A DNA stretch of 27,002 nt from JBQTIU01 sp052387815 (GTDB lineage Bacteria; Pseudomonadota; Alphaproteobacteria; CACIAM-22H2). Shown piece after piece: positions 7,908-16,749 of this stretch. The notes under the pieces are model-generated. The model was not told where the DNA came from. It was given only the letters and a program-made list of their open reading frames with translations, and made no database searches. The stretch is from NCBI GenBank assembly GCA_052387815.1, contig JBQTIU010000016.1, forward strand, positions 1-27,002, given 5' to 3'. The position numbers and the translations under genes are program-made. The number at the start of each line of letters is the position of its first letter. Position 1 is the stretch's first letter.

Positions 7908-8684
7908 TTAGACCATTCCCGTCATGCCGCCGAGCACGTCGCGCAGCGCCGATGCGCAGCCCAATACCGGATGTCCGCCGGCGCGATCGAGCGGAAACTC
8001 CGATGTCCAGCCGCCCGCCTCATGCACCAGCAAGAGCCCGGCCAGCGCGTCCCATGGGTAGAGATGGCTCTCGTAGAACCCGTCGATACGTCCCTCGGCG
8101 ACGCGCGCCAGGCCGAGCGCGGCGGAACCCAGTTGCGTCACGTCGAAGCCCAGGCGAAGCAGGCGCAGGACGAGGCCGCAATATTCCTCCACGGGGCGCC
8201 GTCGCGAGTATCCGACATCGAGCATGGCCCGGCCGGCATCCGCGGTGTCACTGGCTCGAATCGGGAGGCCGTTGCGGGTCGCCCCCCAGCCGCGGCAGGC
8301 GGCGTAGAGGCAGTCGGCGACCGGCTCGTAGATGACGCCGATCTCGGTGCGGCCGTTCTCAACGAAGGCGACGGACACGCAGAACTGCGCCAATCCGTGC
8401 GCGAAGTTGGCCGTACCGTCGATCGGGTCGATCACCCAGACCCGGTCGCTGAGCGCGCCGCCGCCTTCCTCGCCGATCACCGTGTCGCCCGGAAACGCAT
8501 CGGCAAGGCGCGAAACGATCCGGCGCTCGACCGCGTCGTCGGCCACGGTGTGGAAATCCTGCGGTCCCTTCAGCTCGATCTTCAATGCCGCGAGATCGGA
8601 CTGATAACCGCGTGCCAGCTGTCCCGCTTCGCGAGCGAGCGCCGCGGCGGCCAAGGCCCGGCGCCGCAGATCGACCTCGTTCAT
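7908..8684 (-). CDS. Inositol-monophosphatase-family sugar phosphatase
   Basis: A 258-residue metal-dependent phosphatase. It has GEE (71-73) with the metal-binding glutamate, DPIDGT (86-91) with both metal-binding aspartates, and WDALAG (211-216) with the C-terminal metal aspartate, so the active site looks complete. Family members hydrolyse inositol phosphates, 3'-phosphoadenosine-type nucleotides, histidinol phosphate or fructose bisphosphate; the sequence does not decide which. The ATG at 8684 has GGAGCGGGG just upstream and is preferred over the 15-residue longer extension. It lies downstream of lepA after a 300-bp gap and converges on the ABC permease. A role on imported sugar phosphates is possible but unproven. 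Confidence 0.9.
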   Translation of the reverse strand: MNEVDLRRRALAAAALAREAGQLARGYQSDLAALKIELKGPQDFHTVADDAVERRIVSRLADAFPGDTVIGEEGGGALSDRVWVIDPIDGTANFAHGLAQFCVSVAFVENGRTEIGVIYEPVADCLYAACRGWGATRNGLPIRASDTADAGRAMLDVGYSRRRPVEEYCGLVLRLLRLGFDVTQLGSAALGLARVAEGRIDGFYESHLYPWDALAGLLLVHEAGGWTSEFPLDRAGGHPVLGCASALRDVLGGMTGMV

Positions 8685-8984
8685 CCCCGCTCCGCCGGTC
8701 GCGTTGCGGCTCGTCCGCGCGCGTTGCATGACCCGCCCCCCGGAAACCGTCCCCGGTCATCGAGTCCCGGGCGGTGATGATGCCCGATGTGGGCGGCGAT
8801 CGCCACCGGCTCGGCGGCGGGGGCGGCGCCGGCAGGCGGCCCTTGCACCTCGTCTCGCGCGTCGGCGAGCGCGCAGCAATTCGTGCTCGGCCGGGCAGCG
8901 GTGGCCGAGAAATCCCGCGACATCGAGGCGATTCCGCTCCTTCTCGAGCGGCTCGCGTTCCTATCGCTGACGGCTGCCGGCTCC
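8685..8984. other. Gene-free gap between lepA and the phosphatase gene
   Basis: These 300 bases contain open frames in several directions, but they have the arginine-, alanine- and proline-rich composition of GC-rich non-coding DNA and match no family I know. I found no tRNA, clear terminator or promoter. Confidence 0.5.
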
Positions 8985-10787
8985 CTACTCCTCCCGCGCC
9001 TTCAAGGCGGCGAGGAAGGCCGATTGCGGGATGTCGACCTTGCCGAACTGGCGCATCTTCTTCTTGCCCTCTTTCTGCTTGTCGAGCAGTTTGCGCTTGC
9101 GCGTGATGTCGCCGCCGTAGCACTTGGCGGTCACGTCCTTGCGCAGCGCGCTCACCGTCTCGCGGGCGATGATGCGCCCCCCGATCGCCGCCTGGATGGC
9201 GATCTTGAACAACTGGCGCGGGATCAGGTCCTTGAGCTTGCCGCACAGCGTCCGGCCCCTCGCTTCGGCGTGGCTCGCATGGACGATGGTGGCCAGCGCG
9301 TCCACCGGCTCGCCGTTGACCAGGATGTGGAGCTTGACGAGGTCGCCTTCCTGGTAGCCGGCGAGCTGGTAATCGAAGCTCGCATAGCCTCTCGACACCG
9401 ATTTGAGCCGGTCGTGGAAGTCGAACACCACCTCGTTGAGCGGCAGCCGGTAGACGACCATGGCGCGGTTGCCGGCGTAGGTGAGGTTGTCCTGCACCCC
9501 GCGCCGGTCCTCGCACAGCTTGAGGATGGCGCCCAGGTGCTGGTCGGGAACCAGAATCGTCGCCTTGATCCACGGCTCCTCGATGCGCTCGATCTTGACC
9601 GGGTCGGGCATGTCGGCGGGGTTGTGGAGCAGGATCGTCTCGCGGTTGGCAAGGCGCACCTGATAGACGACCGAGGGAGCGGTGGCGATGAGCTCGAGGC
9701 CGAATTCGCGCTTGAGGCGCTCTTGGATGATTTCGAGATGCAAGAGACCGAGGAACCCGCACCGGAAGCCGAGGCCCAGCGCCGCCGAGGTCTCGGGCTC
9801 GTAGTGGAAGCTCGCGTCGTTGAGCCGCAGCTTGGCGAGGCTGTCGCGCAAGTGCGCGAAGGCGGCCGGATCGACCGGGAACAGGCCGCAGAAGACGACC
9901 GGCAGGCTCGGCTTGAAGCCCGGCAGCGCGGCGGCCGCCGGGCGCCGCTCGAGGGTCAGCGTGTCGCCGATTTGGGCGTCGGCCACGCTCTTGATGCCGG
10001 CCGTGAGGAAGCCGATCTCGCCGGGCCCGAGGCTGGCCGCCTGCTTAGGCTTGGGCGTGAACACGCCGACCTGCTCGACCTCGTGCACGGCCCCGGTCGC
10101 CATCATGCGGATCTCGAGGCCCGGCGCGAGCACGCCGTCCTTGACCCGCACCAGGATGACGACCCCGAGATAGGAGTCGTACCAGGAGTCGACCACGAGC
10201 GCCTTCAACGGCGCGTGCCTGTCGCCGGTCGGCGGCGGCAGGCGGAGCACCAGCGCTTCCAGGACCTCGTCGATGCCGAGCCCGGTCTTGGCGGAGATCT
10301 CGATGGCGTCCCCGGCCTCGAGCCCGATCACGTCCTCGATCTGGCGCCTGACGCGCTCGGGTTCGGCCGCCGGCAGGTCGATCTTGTTCAATACCGGCAC
10401 GATCTCGTGGTCGGCCGCGAGCGCCTGGTAGGCGTTGGCGAGCGTCTGCGCCTCGACGCCCTGGCTCGCATCGACGACCAGGATCGAGCCCTCGCAGGCG
10501 GCGAGGCTGCGGCTCACCTCGTAGGCGAAATCGACGTGGCCGGGCGTGTCCATGAGGTTGAGGACATAGCGCTCGCCGTCGCGCGCCGCGTAGTCGAGGC
10601 GCACGGTCTGCGCCTTGATGGTGATGCCGCGCTCGCGCTCGATGTCCATCGAGTCGAGCATCTGGTCGCGGAACTCGCGCGCCGCGACCGCGCCGCAGCT
10701 CTGGATCAGCCGGTCGGCCAGCGTCGATTTGCCGTGGTCGATATGGGCGATGATCGCGAAATTGCGGATGCGGGCGAGATCGGTCAT
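8985..10787 (-). CDS. lepA: Elongation factor 4 (LepA), ribosome-associated GTPase
   Basis: A 600-residue translational GTPase of full family length. G1 is AHIDHGKST (14-22), G3 is DTPGH (80-84) and G4 is NKID (134-137). After domain II come the EF-G-like domains and the LepA-specific C-terminal domain with GGDITRKRKLLDKQKEGKKKM. EF4 binds ribosomes at the membrane or cytosol and affects initiation and elongation under stress. The start MTDLARIRNF matches the usual LepA N-terminus, and the promoter at 10816-10844 gives a leader of about 22 bases, ruling out the longer frame extension. Confidence 0.98.
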   Translation of the reverse strand: MTDLARIRNFAIIAHIDHGKSTLADRLIQSCGAVAAREFRDQMLDSMDIERERGITIKAQTVRLDYAARDGERYVLNLMDTPGHVDFAYEVSRSLAACEGSILVVDASQGVEAQTLANAYQALAADHEIVPVLNKIDLPAAEPERVRRQIEDVIGLEAGDAIEISAKTGLGIDEVLEALVLRLPPPTGDRHAPLKALVVDSWYDSYLGVVILVRVKDGVLAPGLEIRMMATGAVHEVEQVGVFTPKPKQAASLGPGEIGFLTAGIKSVADAQIGDTLTLERRPAAAALPGFKPSLPVVFCGLFPVDPAAFAHLRDSLAKLRLNDASFHYEPETSAALGLGFRCGFLGLLHLEIIQERLKREFGLELIATAPSVVYQVRLANRETILLHNPADMPDPVKIERIEEPWIKATILVPDQHLGAILKLCEDRRGVQDNLTYAGNRAMVVYRLPLNEVVFDFHDRLKSVSRGYASFDYQLAGYQEGDLVKLHILVNGEPVDALATIVHASHAEARGRTLCGKLKDLIPRQLFKIAIQAAIGGRIIARETVSALRKDVTAKCYGGDITRKRKLLDKQKEGKKKMRQFGKVDIPQSAFLAALKAREE

Positions 10788-10815
10788 GGGCTCTTGGCAG
10801 GCGGCGGCGGGCGGC

Positions 10816-10844
10816 AACATAGGGGGGCCCGCCGTTGGGCGCAA
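10816..10844 (-). promoter_or_regulatory. Sigma-70-type promoter for lepA
   Basis: On the minus strand TTGCGC (10844-10839), exactly 17 bp, then TATGTT (10821-10816). Both hexamers match consensus at 4 of 6 positions. It lies in the 121-bp gap between the DUF1963 gene and lepA. Confidence 0.6.
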
Positions 10845-10908
10845 CGGCGCCCGCGCCAGACGCAGCAGGAGCTCCGAGCTTCGAGCCGTGGCTGGTGCGG
10901 GAAACCGC

Positions 10909-12012
10909 TTACGTGCACTGCATATCGAACATCGCCCGCTCGAAGCGCCGGGCGGCGAGGTCGTCCTTGTGGATGTAAAAATATAGGCGACCGGCATCGC
11001 CCCATGTGGCGCCGAAGTAGTGCGGCAATTGGAGCGAGTCCATCTCGAACAGCAGACGCATCGCGGCGGCCGCGTCCGGATGGCCCTCCCGGGCCGAGCG
11101 CCGCGCCTCCTCCAGCTGGCGCGCGAGCTGGTCGCGCTCGGCCTTGCTCATTCTCTTGATCGCTTCTTTGAAATTCGCGAGGACAGGGTTCGCGTCCCAC
11201 GGACCCCCGAACGACAGCTCATCCGCATACCCAAGCAAATCCCGCATCAGCACGCGCGCGATCGCTTCCGGCGACGTCTCGCCCGGCTCGACCGGTTTGA
11301 ACGGCGGCGGGTGCGGCTCGCCGGCGACCGCGCCCGTCTCTGCGGCCTGCTGCCATTCCGCGAACAGTCCGGGCTCGATATCGTTCTGAACGATATTGGC
11401 GTGGCCGAGGAGCTTATGAATTATCGGGTGGCCCGGGCCATGAAGGGCGCGGTAGTAGATGTCGAAGTAGAGGTCCCCCTCTTCGTCCGACAGCCCGAGT
11501 CCCTTGAGGTAGGCGCTGGACGTGCAGGGAATGTCGAGAAACTCCCTCAGCGCCAGCGCGAACGGTGGAATGACCGTCTCGAAGCCATAGGCGCGGGTGA
11601 TCCGCTCGGGACCCGGCGGGGGCTCGAGACGAACCAAGTTCTCCCGCGAGCCGTCGTGGTACAGTACCGCCCACATACCCGGCTCCGACCCGTAGCATCC
11701 CTGGCAGAGCAGGTACTCGGCGAAGAACGACAGCAGGCCCGTTTGCGGCAGCGAGGCCGCGTTGGGCATGGAGCGGAGATCGGCGAGGTCGAACTGCGCG
11801 AGGAAGGTGAGCGGTACGTCCCCGTACATCGGCCACGCCACGCCCGCCGGCAGGTCCGGGCGGCCGCCGAAGCGCGAACCGCACGGGGCCGGATCGCCGG
11901 CCAACGGCGTTGGCAGGATCTCGATCGCCGGCCGGGCCAGCGCGAGAATCTGCCGCACCCGCTGCGGGCTGAACCGTTCCGCGAGCAGTGTTTCAACGTC
12001 GTAGCGCAGCAT
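10909..12012 (-). CDS. DUF1963 / YwqG-family protein, function unknown
   Basis: A 367-residue soluble protein with the YwqG fold signatures: SRFGGRPDLPAGVAWP, then PLTFLAQFDLADL, GLLSFF, the mid-region KLLGHANIVQNDIE, and the C-terminal WGDAGRLYFYIHKDDLAAR. There is no signal peptide or membrane segment. The family is widespread and its biochemical role is not established to my knowledge. The ATG at 12012 follows GGGAGG at 7 bases. About 55 residues between the two conserved halves (around 235-300) are helical and charged, longer than the YwqG core as I recall it. It stands alone between the Fic remnant and lepA, with no functional link visible. Confidence 0.85.
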   Translation of the reverse strand: MLRYDVETLLAERFSPQRVRQILALARPAIEILPTPLAGDPAPCGSRFGGRPDLPAGVAWPMYGDVPLTFLAQFDLADLRSMPNAASLPQTGLLSFFAEYLLCQGCYGSEPGMWAVLYHDGSRENLVRLEPPPGPERITRAYGFETVIPPFALALREFLDIPCTSSAYLKGLGLSDEEGDLYFDIYYRALHGPGHPIIHKLLGHANIVQNDIEPGLFAEWQQAAETGAVAGEPHPPPFKPVEPGETSPEAIARVLMRDLLGYADELSFGGPWDANPVLANFKEAIKRMSKAERDQLARQLEEARRSAREGHPDAAAAMRLLFEMDSLQLPHYFGATWGDAGRLYFYIHKDDLAARRFERAMFDMQCT

Positions 12013-12200
12013 GCGCCGCCTCCCGCGCCACCCGCCAACGCAGCCCGCCGCGATATTGGCTGGCGACTTGGCAACGAGTCAACCGCGCCGGAGCCCCCGC
12101 CGGCTCAGGAACAGCCGAACGCAATTGCCACCACCCGCAACCGGGGGAGTCGGCGAGGGGCCATGCGTGCCCAATCGAGCGACCATGTCGAGTCCCCGCA

Positions 12201-12567
12201 GTTGCCGGTCGTCACCGGATCGAGGTCGAGCCTGCGGCCGGTGATGGTCTCGTAGAAGAACCAGGCGCGGTGGCTGTAGGCGCCGGTCGGCTCGCGCCGG
12301 ATCCAATCGGTCAGCTCGGCCGGATCCATCGCCTTCTGCGCGGCGACCAGAACACCGAGGTCGATCGGCTCGTGCCGCAAGGCGAACCGAAGATGCGAGA
12401 CGATCGAGCCGTCGGGTGTATACTGAAGGCGGATAATATTCGATCGTCCGGTGGCCATCCACCTCGGTGCGCCAAGCCCCGGCGCCGACATAGCTCTCGA
12501 CGGCGGGGGCCGGGACTGGCAACCGCAGCATCTTGTGGAGAGCGTTATGCCCGATGGGGCGGGGCAT
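12201..12567 (-). pseudogene. N-terminal remnant of a Fic-family (AMPylation) gene
   Basis: Starting at ATG 12567, one frame gives a Fic-protein N-terminal region (LRLPVPAPAVESYVGAG, WRTEVDGHRTIEYYPPS). Around 12415-12432 the match jumps to the next frame with TPDGSIVSHLRFALRHEPI, then LTDWIRREPTGAYSHRAWFF, YETITGRRLDL and TTGN. These are recognisable as the helical region preceding the Fic core in Fic/DOC proteins of this class. The catalytic half with HPFxxGNGR is absent; similarity ends near 12201. The gene is therefore frameshifted and has lost its catalytic part. Fic proteins transfer AMP or other groups to hydroxyl side chains, often as toxins. Family assignment rests on remembered motif patterns. 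Confidence 0.6.
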
Positions 12568-12653
12568 CTCTGTCTCTGCTCATCGGGATGTAAATTCGAT
12601 GAGAGCTGTGTAACCGAGCTTAGAATACGGCGATTCGGCGGAATTTTGATTAT

Positions 12654-12669
12654 TAGTTTCCGGAAACTA
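12654..12669. promoter_or_regulatory. Perfect 16-bp palindrome, possible operator
   Basis: TAGTTTCCGGAAACTA is perfectly self-complementary over 16 bp with no spacer, in an AT-richer patch 87-102 bp upstream of the Fic remnant's start. The size and dyad symmetry fit a dimeric helix-turn-helix repressor site. The rest of 12568-12804 holds no gene that I can support. Confidence 0.45.
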
Positions 12670-12777
12670 GCCCCGAACCAGCGAGACGATCGACGAAACC
12701 GTGTCGGGCAGCCTCTACGCTCTGCGCACGGCACGCCGAGGCGAGATGTCCTTGATCTCGTCGCGTTGGCCGCCGCG

Positions 12778-12797
12778 TCGATCGGTCAGCCGATCGA
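12778..12797 (-). terminator. Candidate hairpin terminator after pheT
   Basis: TCGATCGG TCAG CCGATCGA forms a perfect 8-bp stem with a 4-nt loop, 7 bases past the pheT stop. No T-run follows on the transcribed strand, so termination would be inefficient or the hairpin acts as a 3'-end stabiliser. Confidence 0.45.
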
Positions 12798-12804
12798 AGG
12801 GGGC

Positions 12805-15207
12805 TCACGCCCGCAGCACCGCTCCCGTGGCCTTGGCGACGGCGGCGACGATCCGTTGGCCCACCGCCTCGATCTCGGCGTCGGTCAGCGTGCGGGCCGT
12901 CGGCTGGAGGCGGACCGAGATCGCCAGCGACTTCTTGCCCTCCGGCACGCCCCTGCCTTCATAGACATCGAACACCGAGACCGCGGCAATCAGCCCCTGG
13001 TCGGCCGCGCGGGCGGCGGCAAGCACGGACTGGGCCGGCACGCCGCGATCGAGCACGAAAGCGAAATCGCGCTCGACCGGCTGCAAGGGCGACAGCCACA
13101 AGGGCGGCCGCGCCTTGGAGGCCTTGGCCATCGGCGGCGGCAGGGCGTCAAGGAACACCTCGAACCCGACCGCCGCGCCCTTCAAGTCGAGCCTGGCCAG
13201 CACGCCGGGATGGAGCTCGCCGAAATTCGCCAGCCCCTTGGCCCCGTGGCGCAAGGTCCCCGAGCGGCCGGGGTGGTACCACGGCGCGACACCCGCGCCG
13301 ACCTGCAAACTCTCGGCCGCCAGGCCGAGGGCGCCGAGGAGCGCCAGCGCATCGCCCTTGGCGTCCCAGGCATCGACGGGCCGCGAGGGCGCGCCCCAAT
13401 GACGCGGCCCGGCCCGGCCGGCGCGGATGCCGGACGCCGCCAGGGATTGGCCCGCTTGCGTGTCGTCGGCGAATTGCGGCCCGACCTCGAACAGGGCGGC
13501 GTCGGGAAGGCCCTGGTCGGCGTTGCGCTTGGCCGCCAACAGCAAGTTGGGCAGCAACGAGGGGCGCATCATGTCGAGCTCGGCGCTGATCGGGTTGGCG
13601 AGCAAGAGAGCCGGGTTGGTGCCGCCGAACAGCGCCGCGTGCGCGTGCGCGAGGAACGAGTACGTCACCGCCTCGGTGAGCCCGAGGCCGGCCAGCGCGC
13701 GGCGCCCGTCGCGCGCCCGGCGCTGCCCCGCCGACAGCGCCGGCGGCGGCAGCGCCGCCGCGCGCGGCAAGGGGACCGCCGGGATGCGGTCGTACCCCTT
13801 GACCCGCACCACCTCCTCGACGAGGTCGGCCTCGCCCTGGATGTCGCCGCGCCACGAGGGCGGGCCGACGGCGAGGGCGACGTCCTGGCGCGCGACCGTA
13901 AAACCCAGCGCCTCGAGGATGCCGACCGCCTCGTCCGCAGGCATGTCGAGCCCGCCCAATGCCTGGATGCGCTCGGGCCGCAAGGCGTAGGTCCGCCGCC
14001 ACTCCGGCCCCTGTCCGGCGATTGCCAGCTCGCTCGCCTCGCCCCCGCACAGTTCGCAGAACATCGCCGTGGCGGTTTCCATGCCCTCGACCACCGCCGC
14101 CGGATCGACCCCGCGCTCGAAGCGGTAACGGGCGTCGGAGGCGATGTCGTGGCGGCGCCCGGTCGCGGCGGTGCGGACGGGGTCGAACAGCGCCGCTTCG
14201 ATGAACACATTGACCGTGCCCTCGGTGCAGCCGGTGGCAACGCCGCCGATGACGCCGCCGAGGCCGAGCGCGGCCCCCTGATCGGCGATCACGGTCTCGG
14301 CGCCGTCGAGCTCGTAGTCCTTGCCGTTGAGGGCCGAAAGCCGCTCGCCCTTGGCCGCCAGGCGGACGACAATGCCGCCATTGAGCCGGTCGGCATCGAA
14401 GACGTGCAGCGGCCGGTCGACATCGAGGGTGAAGAAATTGGTCACGTCGACGAGCGCCGAGATCGGCCGCAGGCCGACGGCCGCTAGCCGGCGTTGGAGC
14501 CAGGTCGGCGACGGTCCGTTCTTCAGTCCGCGGATCAGGCGGCCGACGAACAGCGGGCAGGCGCTCTCGGCGCCGGCCGGAAAATCGAAGCGCACGCCGA
14601 TCGGGCAGGGGAACGCGCCCTGGACCGGGACGATACGGCGCGCACGCAACGCCCCTACCCCGGCCGCGGCAAGGTCGCGGGCGATGCCGCGCACGCCCAG
14701 GCAGTCGGCGCGGTTGGGCGTGACCGCGACGTCGATCACCGGGTCGTCGAGGCCGAGCGCGGCGGCGAAAGGCCGGCCGATCTCGGCCTCCTCGGGCAGC
14801 TCGATGATCCCCTCATGCTCGTCGGAGAGGCCCATCTCGAGTTCGGAGCACAGCATGCCGTTGGAGGCGACGCCGCGGATGTCGGTCGGCTTCAAGCGGA
14901 GCCTGGTTCCGGGCAGGGTCGTGCCCACGCCCGCGAACACGCCCTTCATGCCCGCCCGCGCATTGGGCGCGCCGCACACCACTTGCACTTTCTCTTGGCC
15001 GGTATCGACGACGCACAGCGTGAGCCGGTCGGCAGCCGGGTGCGGCCGCGCCTCGACGACCAGGCCGGCGATGAACGGGGCGAGCGCGGCCGCGCGGTCC
15101 TCGACGCTTTCGATCTCGAGGCCGAGCATGGTGAGCCGCCGGCAAATCTCGTCAAGCCCCGCCGTGGTGTCGAGGTGAGCCTTGAGCCAGCCGAGCGTGA
15201 ACTTCAT
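12805..15207 (-). CDS. pheT: Phenylalanine--tRNA ligase beta subunit
   Basis: An 800-residue subunit of the cytosolic alpha2-beta2 PheRS that charges tRNA-Phe. It starts MKFTLGWLKAHLDTTAGLDE and shows the tRNA-binding EMAP-like domain (about 40-150, with VVCGAPNARAGMKGVFAGVG), the B3/4 editing domain, the B5 domain, a catalytic-like core (MRPSLLPNLLLAAKRN) and the C-terminal anticodon-binding FDX-ACB domain (FAFVLDRGVPAQSV to PTARTLTDAEIEAV). Its ATG overlaps the pheS stop as ATGA, so synthesis of the two subunits is translationally coupled. Length and domain order are normal. Confidence 0.98.
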   Translation of the reverse strand: MKFTLGWLKAHLDTTAGLDEICRRLTMLGLEIESVEDRAAALAPFIAGLVVEARPHPAADRLTLCVVDTGQEKVQVVCGAPNARAGMKGVFAGVGTTLPGTRLRLKPTDIRGVASNGMLCSELEMGLSDEHEGIIELPEEAEIGRPFAAALGLDDPVIDVAVTPNRADCLGVRGIARDLAAAGVGALRARRIVPVQGAFPCPIGVRFDFPAGAESACPLFVGRLIRGLKNGPSPTWLQRRLAAVGLRPISALVDVTNFFTLDVDRPLHVFDADRLNGGIVVRLAAKGERLSALNGKDYELDGAETVIADQGAALGLGGVIGGVATGCTEGTVNVFIEAALFDPVRTAATGRRHDIASDARYRFERGVDPAAVVEGMETATAMFCELCGGEASELAIAGQGPEWRRTYALRPERIQALGGLDMPADEAVGILEALGFTVARQDVALAVGPPSWRGDIQGEADLVEEVVRVKGYDRIPAVPLPRAAALPPPALSAGQRRARDGRRALAGLGLTEAVTYSFLAHAHAALFGGTNPALLLANPISAELDMMRPSLLPNLLLAAKRNADQGLPDAALFEVGPQFADDTQAGQSLAASGIRAGRAGPRHWGAPSRPVDAWDAKGDALALLGALGLAAESLQVGAGVAPWYHPGRSGTLRHGAKGLANFGELHPGVLARLDLKGAAVGFEVFLDALPPPMAKASKARPPLWLSPLQPVERDFAFVLDRGVPAQSVLAAARAADQGLIAAVSVFDVYEGRGVPEGKKSLAISVRLQPTARTLTDAEIEAVGQRIVAAVAKATGAVLRA

Positions 15208-16286
15208 CGCGACAACCCGCCGACCACGCTCGGGACATCGAGGGCCGTGAACCCGTAATGCCTGAGCCAGCGCAGGTCGGCCTCGTAGAAGGTGCGCAAA
15301 TCGGGAATCCCGTATTTGAGCATCGCGATGCGCTCGATCCCCATGCCGAAGGCGAAGCCCTGGAATTGGCCGGGATCGATGCCGCAATTGGCGAGCACCT
15401 TGGGATGGACCATGCCGCAGCCGAGGATCTCGAGCCAATCGCCGCCGGCGCCGATCTTGAGCTCGCCGCCGGCGCGCGAACAGCCGATATCCATCTCGGC
15501 CGACGGCTCGGTGAATGGGAAATAGCTCGCCCGGAAGCGCGTGGCGAGGTCGGGGACGTCGAAATAGGCGCGCACGAAGTCGATCAGGCAGCCCTTGAGG
15601 TGGCCCATATGGGTCGTGCGGTCGACCACCAGGCCCTCGACCTGGTGGAAATTGGGCGAATGCGTGGCGTCGTCGTCGCGGCGATAGGTGCGCCCCGGCA
15701 CGATGATCCGGATCGGCGGCGCTTGCGCCATCATGGTCCGAATCTGCACCGGCGAGGTGTGGGTGCGCAGCAGCCGCGGCGCGCCGTCCGGGCCGCCGCC
15801 GGCCAGATAGAACGTGTCCATGGTTTGGCGGGCCGGGTGCTCGGGCGGGATGTTGAGGGCGGTAAAGTTGTGAGAGTCGTCCTCGATGTCCGGGCCTTCG
15901 GCGACCACGAACCCCATCTCGCCGAAAATCGCCGTCAGCTCGTCGATGGTCTGGCTGATGGGATGGATGCGCCCCTCGGGCAGCGGCCGGGCGGGCAGGG
16001 TCACATCGATGCCTTCGCCCTCGAGGCGCCGGGCGAGCTCGGCATCGGCGAGGGCGGCGGCGCGGGCGGCGATCGCGGCGACCAGCTCGTCCTTGACCTG
16101 GTTGAAGGCGACGCCCGCCCGGCGACGCTCGTCAGCGGGCAGCCGCCCGAGCCCCTTCATGAGCTCGGTCAGGCGCCCCTTCTTGCCGAGCGCTTCGACC
16201 CGCAGCGCCTCGAGCGCCGCCGGCGTGGCGGCTGCCTGGATCGCGCTGCCGGTCTCGCGGCGGATTCTCTCGACCTCGTCGTGCAT
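15204..16286 (-). CDS. pheS: Phenylalanine--tRNA ligase alpha subunit
   Basis: A 360-residue catalytic subunit of PheRS. The N-terminal coiled coil (to about residue 85) contacts tRNA-Phe. Class II core landmarks are HPISQTIDEL, LLRTHTSPVQIRTM, the motif-2 region PGRTYRRDDDATHSPNFHQVEG, the phenylalanine-pocket stretch YFPFTEPSAEMDIGC and motif 3 GMGIERIAMLKYGI. ATG 16286 is chosen because the 37 residues to LGKKG align exactly in length with E. coli PheS; a GTG at 16316 with a purine-rich upstream stretch is the alternative. It follows rplT by 78 bp containing a strong hairpin. Confidence 0.97.
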   Translation of the reverse strand: MHDEVERIRRETGSAIQAAATPAALEALRVEALGKKGRLTELMKGLGRLPADERRRAGVAFNQVKDELVAAIAARAAALADAELARRLEGEGIDVTLPARPLPEGRIHPISQTIDELTAIFGEMGFVVAEGPDIEDDSHNFTALNIPPEHPARQTMDTFYLAGGGPDGAPRLLRTHTSPVQIRTMMAQAPPIRIIVPGRTYRRDDDATHSPNFHQVEGLVVDRTTHMGHLKGCLIDFVRAYFDVPDLATRFRASYFPFTEPSAEMDIGCSRAGGELKIGAGGDWLEILGCGMVHPKVLANCGIDPGQFQGFAFGMGIERIAMLKYGIPDLRTFYEADLRWLRHYGFTALDVPSVVGGLSR

Positions 16287-16321
16287 CGCGTATCGCTGTC
16301 CCGCTGGAGCCCCCACCCTTC

Positions 16322-16348
16322 CCTTCCCCGCCTTGGGGGCGGGGGAGG
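16322..16348 (-). terminator. Strong hairpin between rplT and pheS
   Basis: An 11-bp stem (core CCCCGCC / GGCGGGG, one G-T pair) closes a 5-nt loop in the rplT-pheS gap. It has no T-run, so it may be an attenuator, an mRNA-processing site or a dispersed GC-rich palindrome. It could reduce pheST expression relative to the ribosomal proteins. Confidence 0.4.
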
Positions 16349-16364
16349 ATGTCGCCCCGCTGGT

Positions 16365-16727
16365 TCAGGCGGCCTGGAGAGCGGCCCTCGCCTGGGCGAC
16401 GATCCCTCGAAAGCCGTCGGGGTCGCTGACCGCGAGATCGGCCAGCACCTTGCGGTCGATGGCGATGCCGGCCTTCTTGATGGCGCTCATGAGCTGCGAA
16501 TAGGTGAGCCCCTCGGCCCGGGCGCCGGCGTTGATGCGCTGGATCCACAGGGCGCGGAAGGTGCGCTTGCGCACCCGGCGGTCGCGGTAGGCATAGCGCA
16601 GCGCTTTCTCGACCTTCTCGAGCGCCGGGCGAAAGGCGGTGTGGGAACGGCCGACATAGCCCTTGGCCATGTCGAGGACTTTTTTGTGCCGGGCGCGGGC
16701 GGTGACACCCCGTTTGACGCGAGCCAT
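16365..16727 (-). CDS. rplT: 50S ribosomal protein L20
   Basis: A 120-residue, very basic ribosomal protein of normal length. It starts MARVKRGVTARARHKKVLDMAKGYVGRS and continues YRDRRVRKRTFRALWIQRINAGAR, the standard L20 sequence. L20 is an early 23S rRNA-binding assembly protein and, in E. coli and Bacillus, represses translation of its own operon through a leader RNA. AGGGAG lies 8 bases before the start. It follows rpmI by 22 bp in the same unit. Confidence 0.98.
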   Translation of the reverse strand: MARVKRGVTARARHKKVLDMAKGYVGRSHTAFRPALEKVEKALRYAYRDRRVRKRTFRALWIQRINAGARAEGLTYSQLMSAIKKAGIAIDRKVLADLAVSDPDGFRGIVAQARAALQAA

Positions 16728-16749
16728 GAGTCGACTCCCTGTGGGGCGG

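Noticed and set aside
7861..7930. Terminator between the convergent permease and phosphatase genes
   Set aside because: Only 7 bp separate the stops and no convincing stem-loop with a T-run was found.
8787..11159. A 790-codon open frame on the plus strand opposite lepA
   Set aside because: It is antisense to a fully conserved lepA and has the skewed composition of a mirror frame in GC-rich DNA; no domain is recognisable.
12451..14487. A 678-codon plus-strand frame across the Fic remnant and pheT
   Set aside because: It is antisense to pheT, whose domains are complete, and shows no motif of its own.
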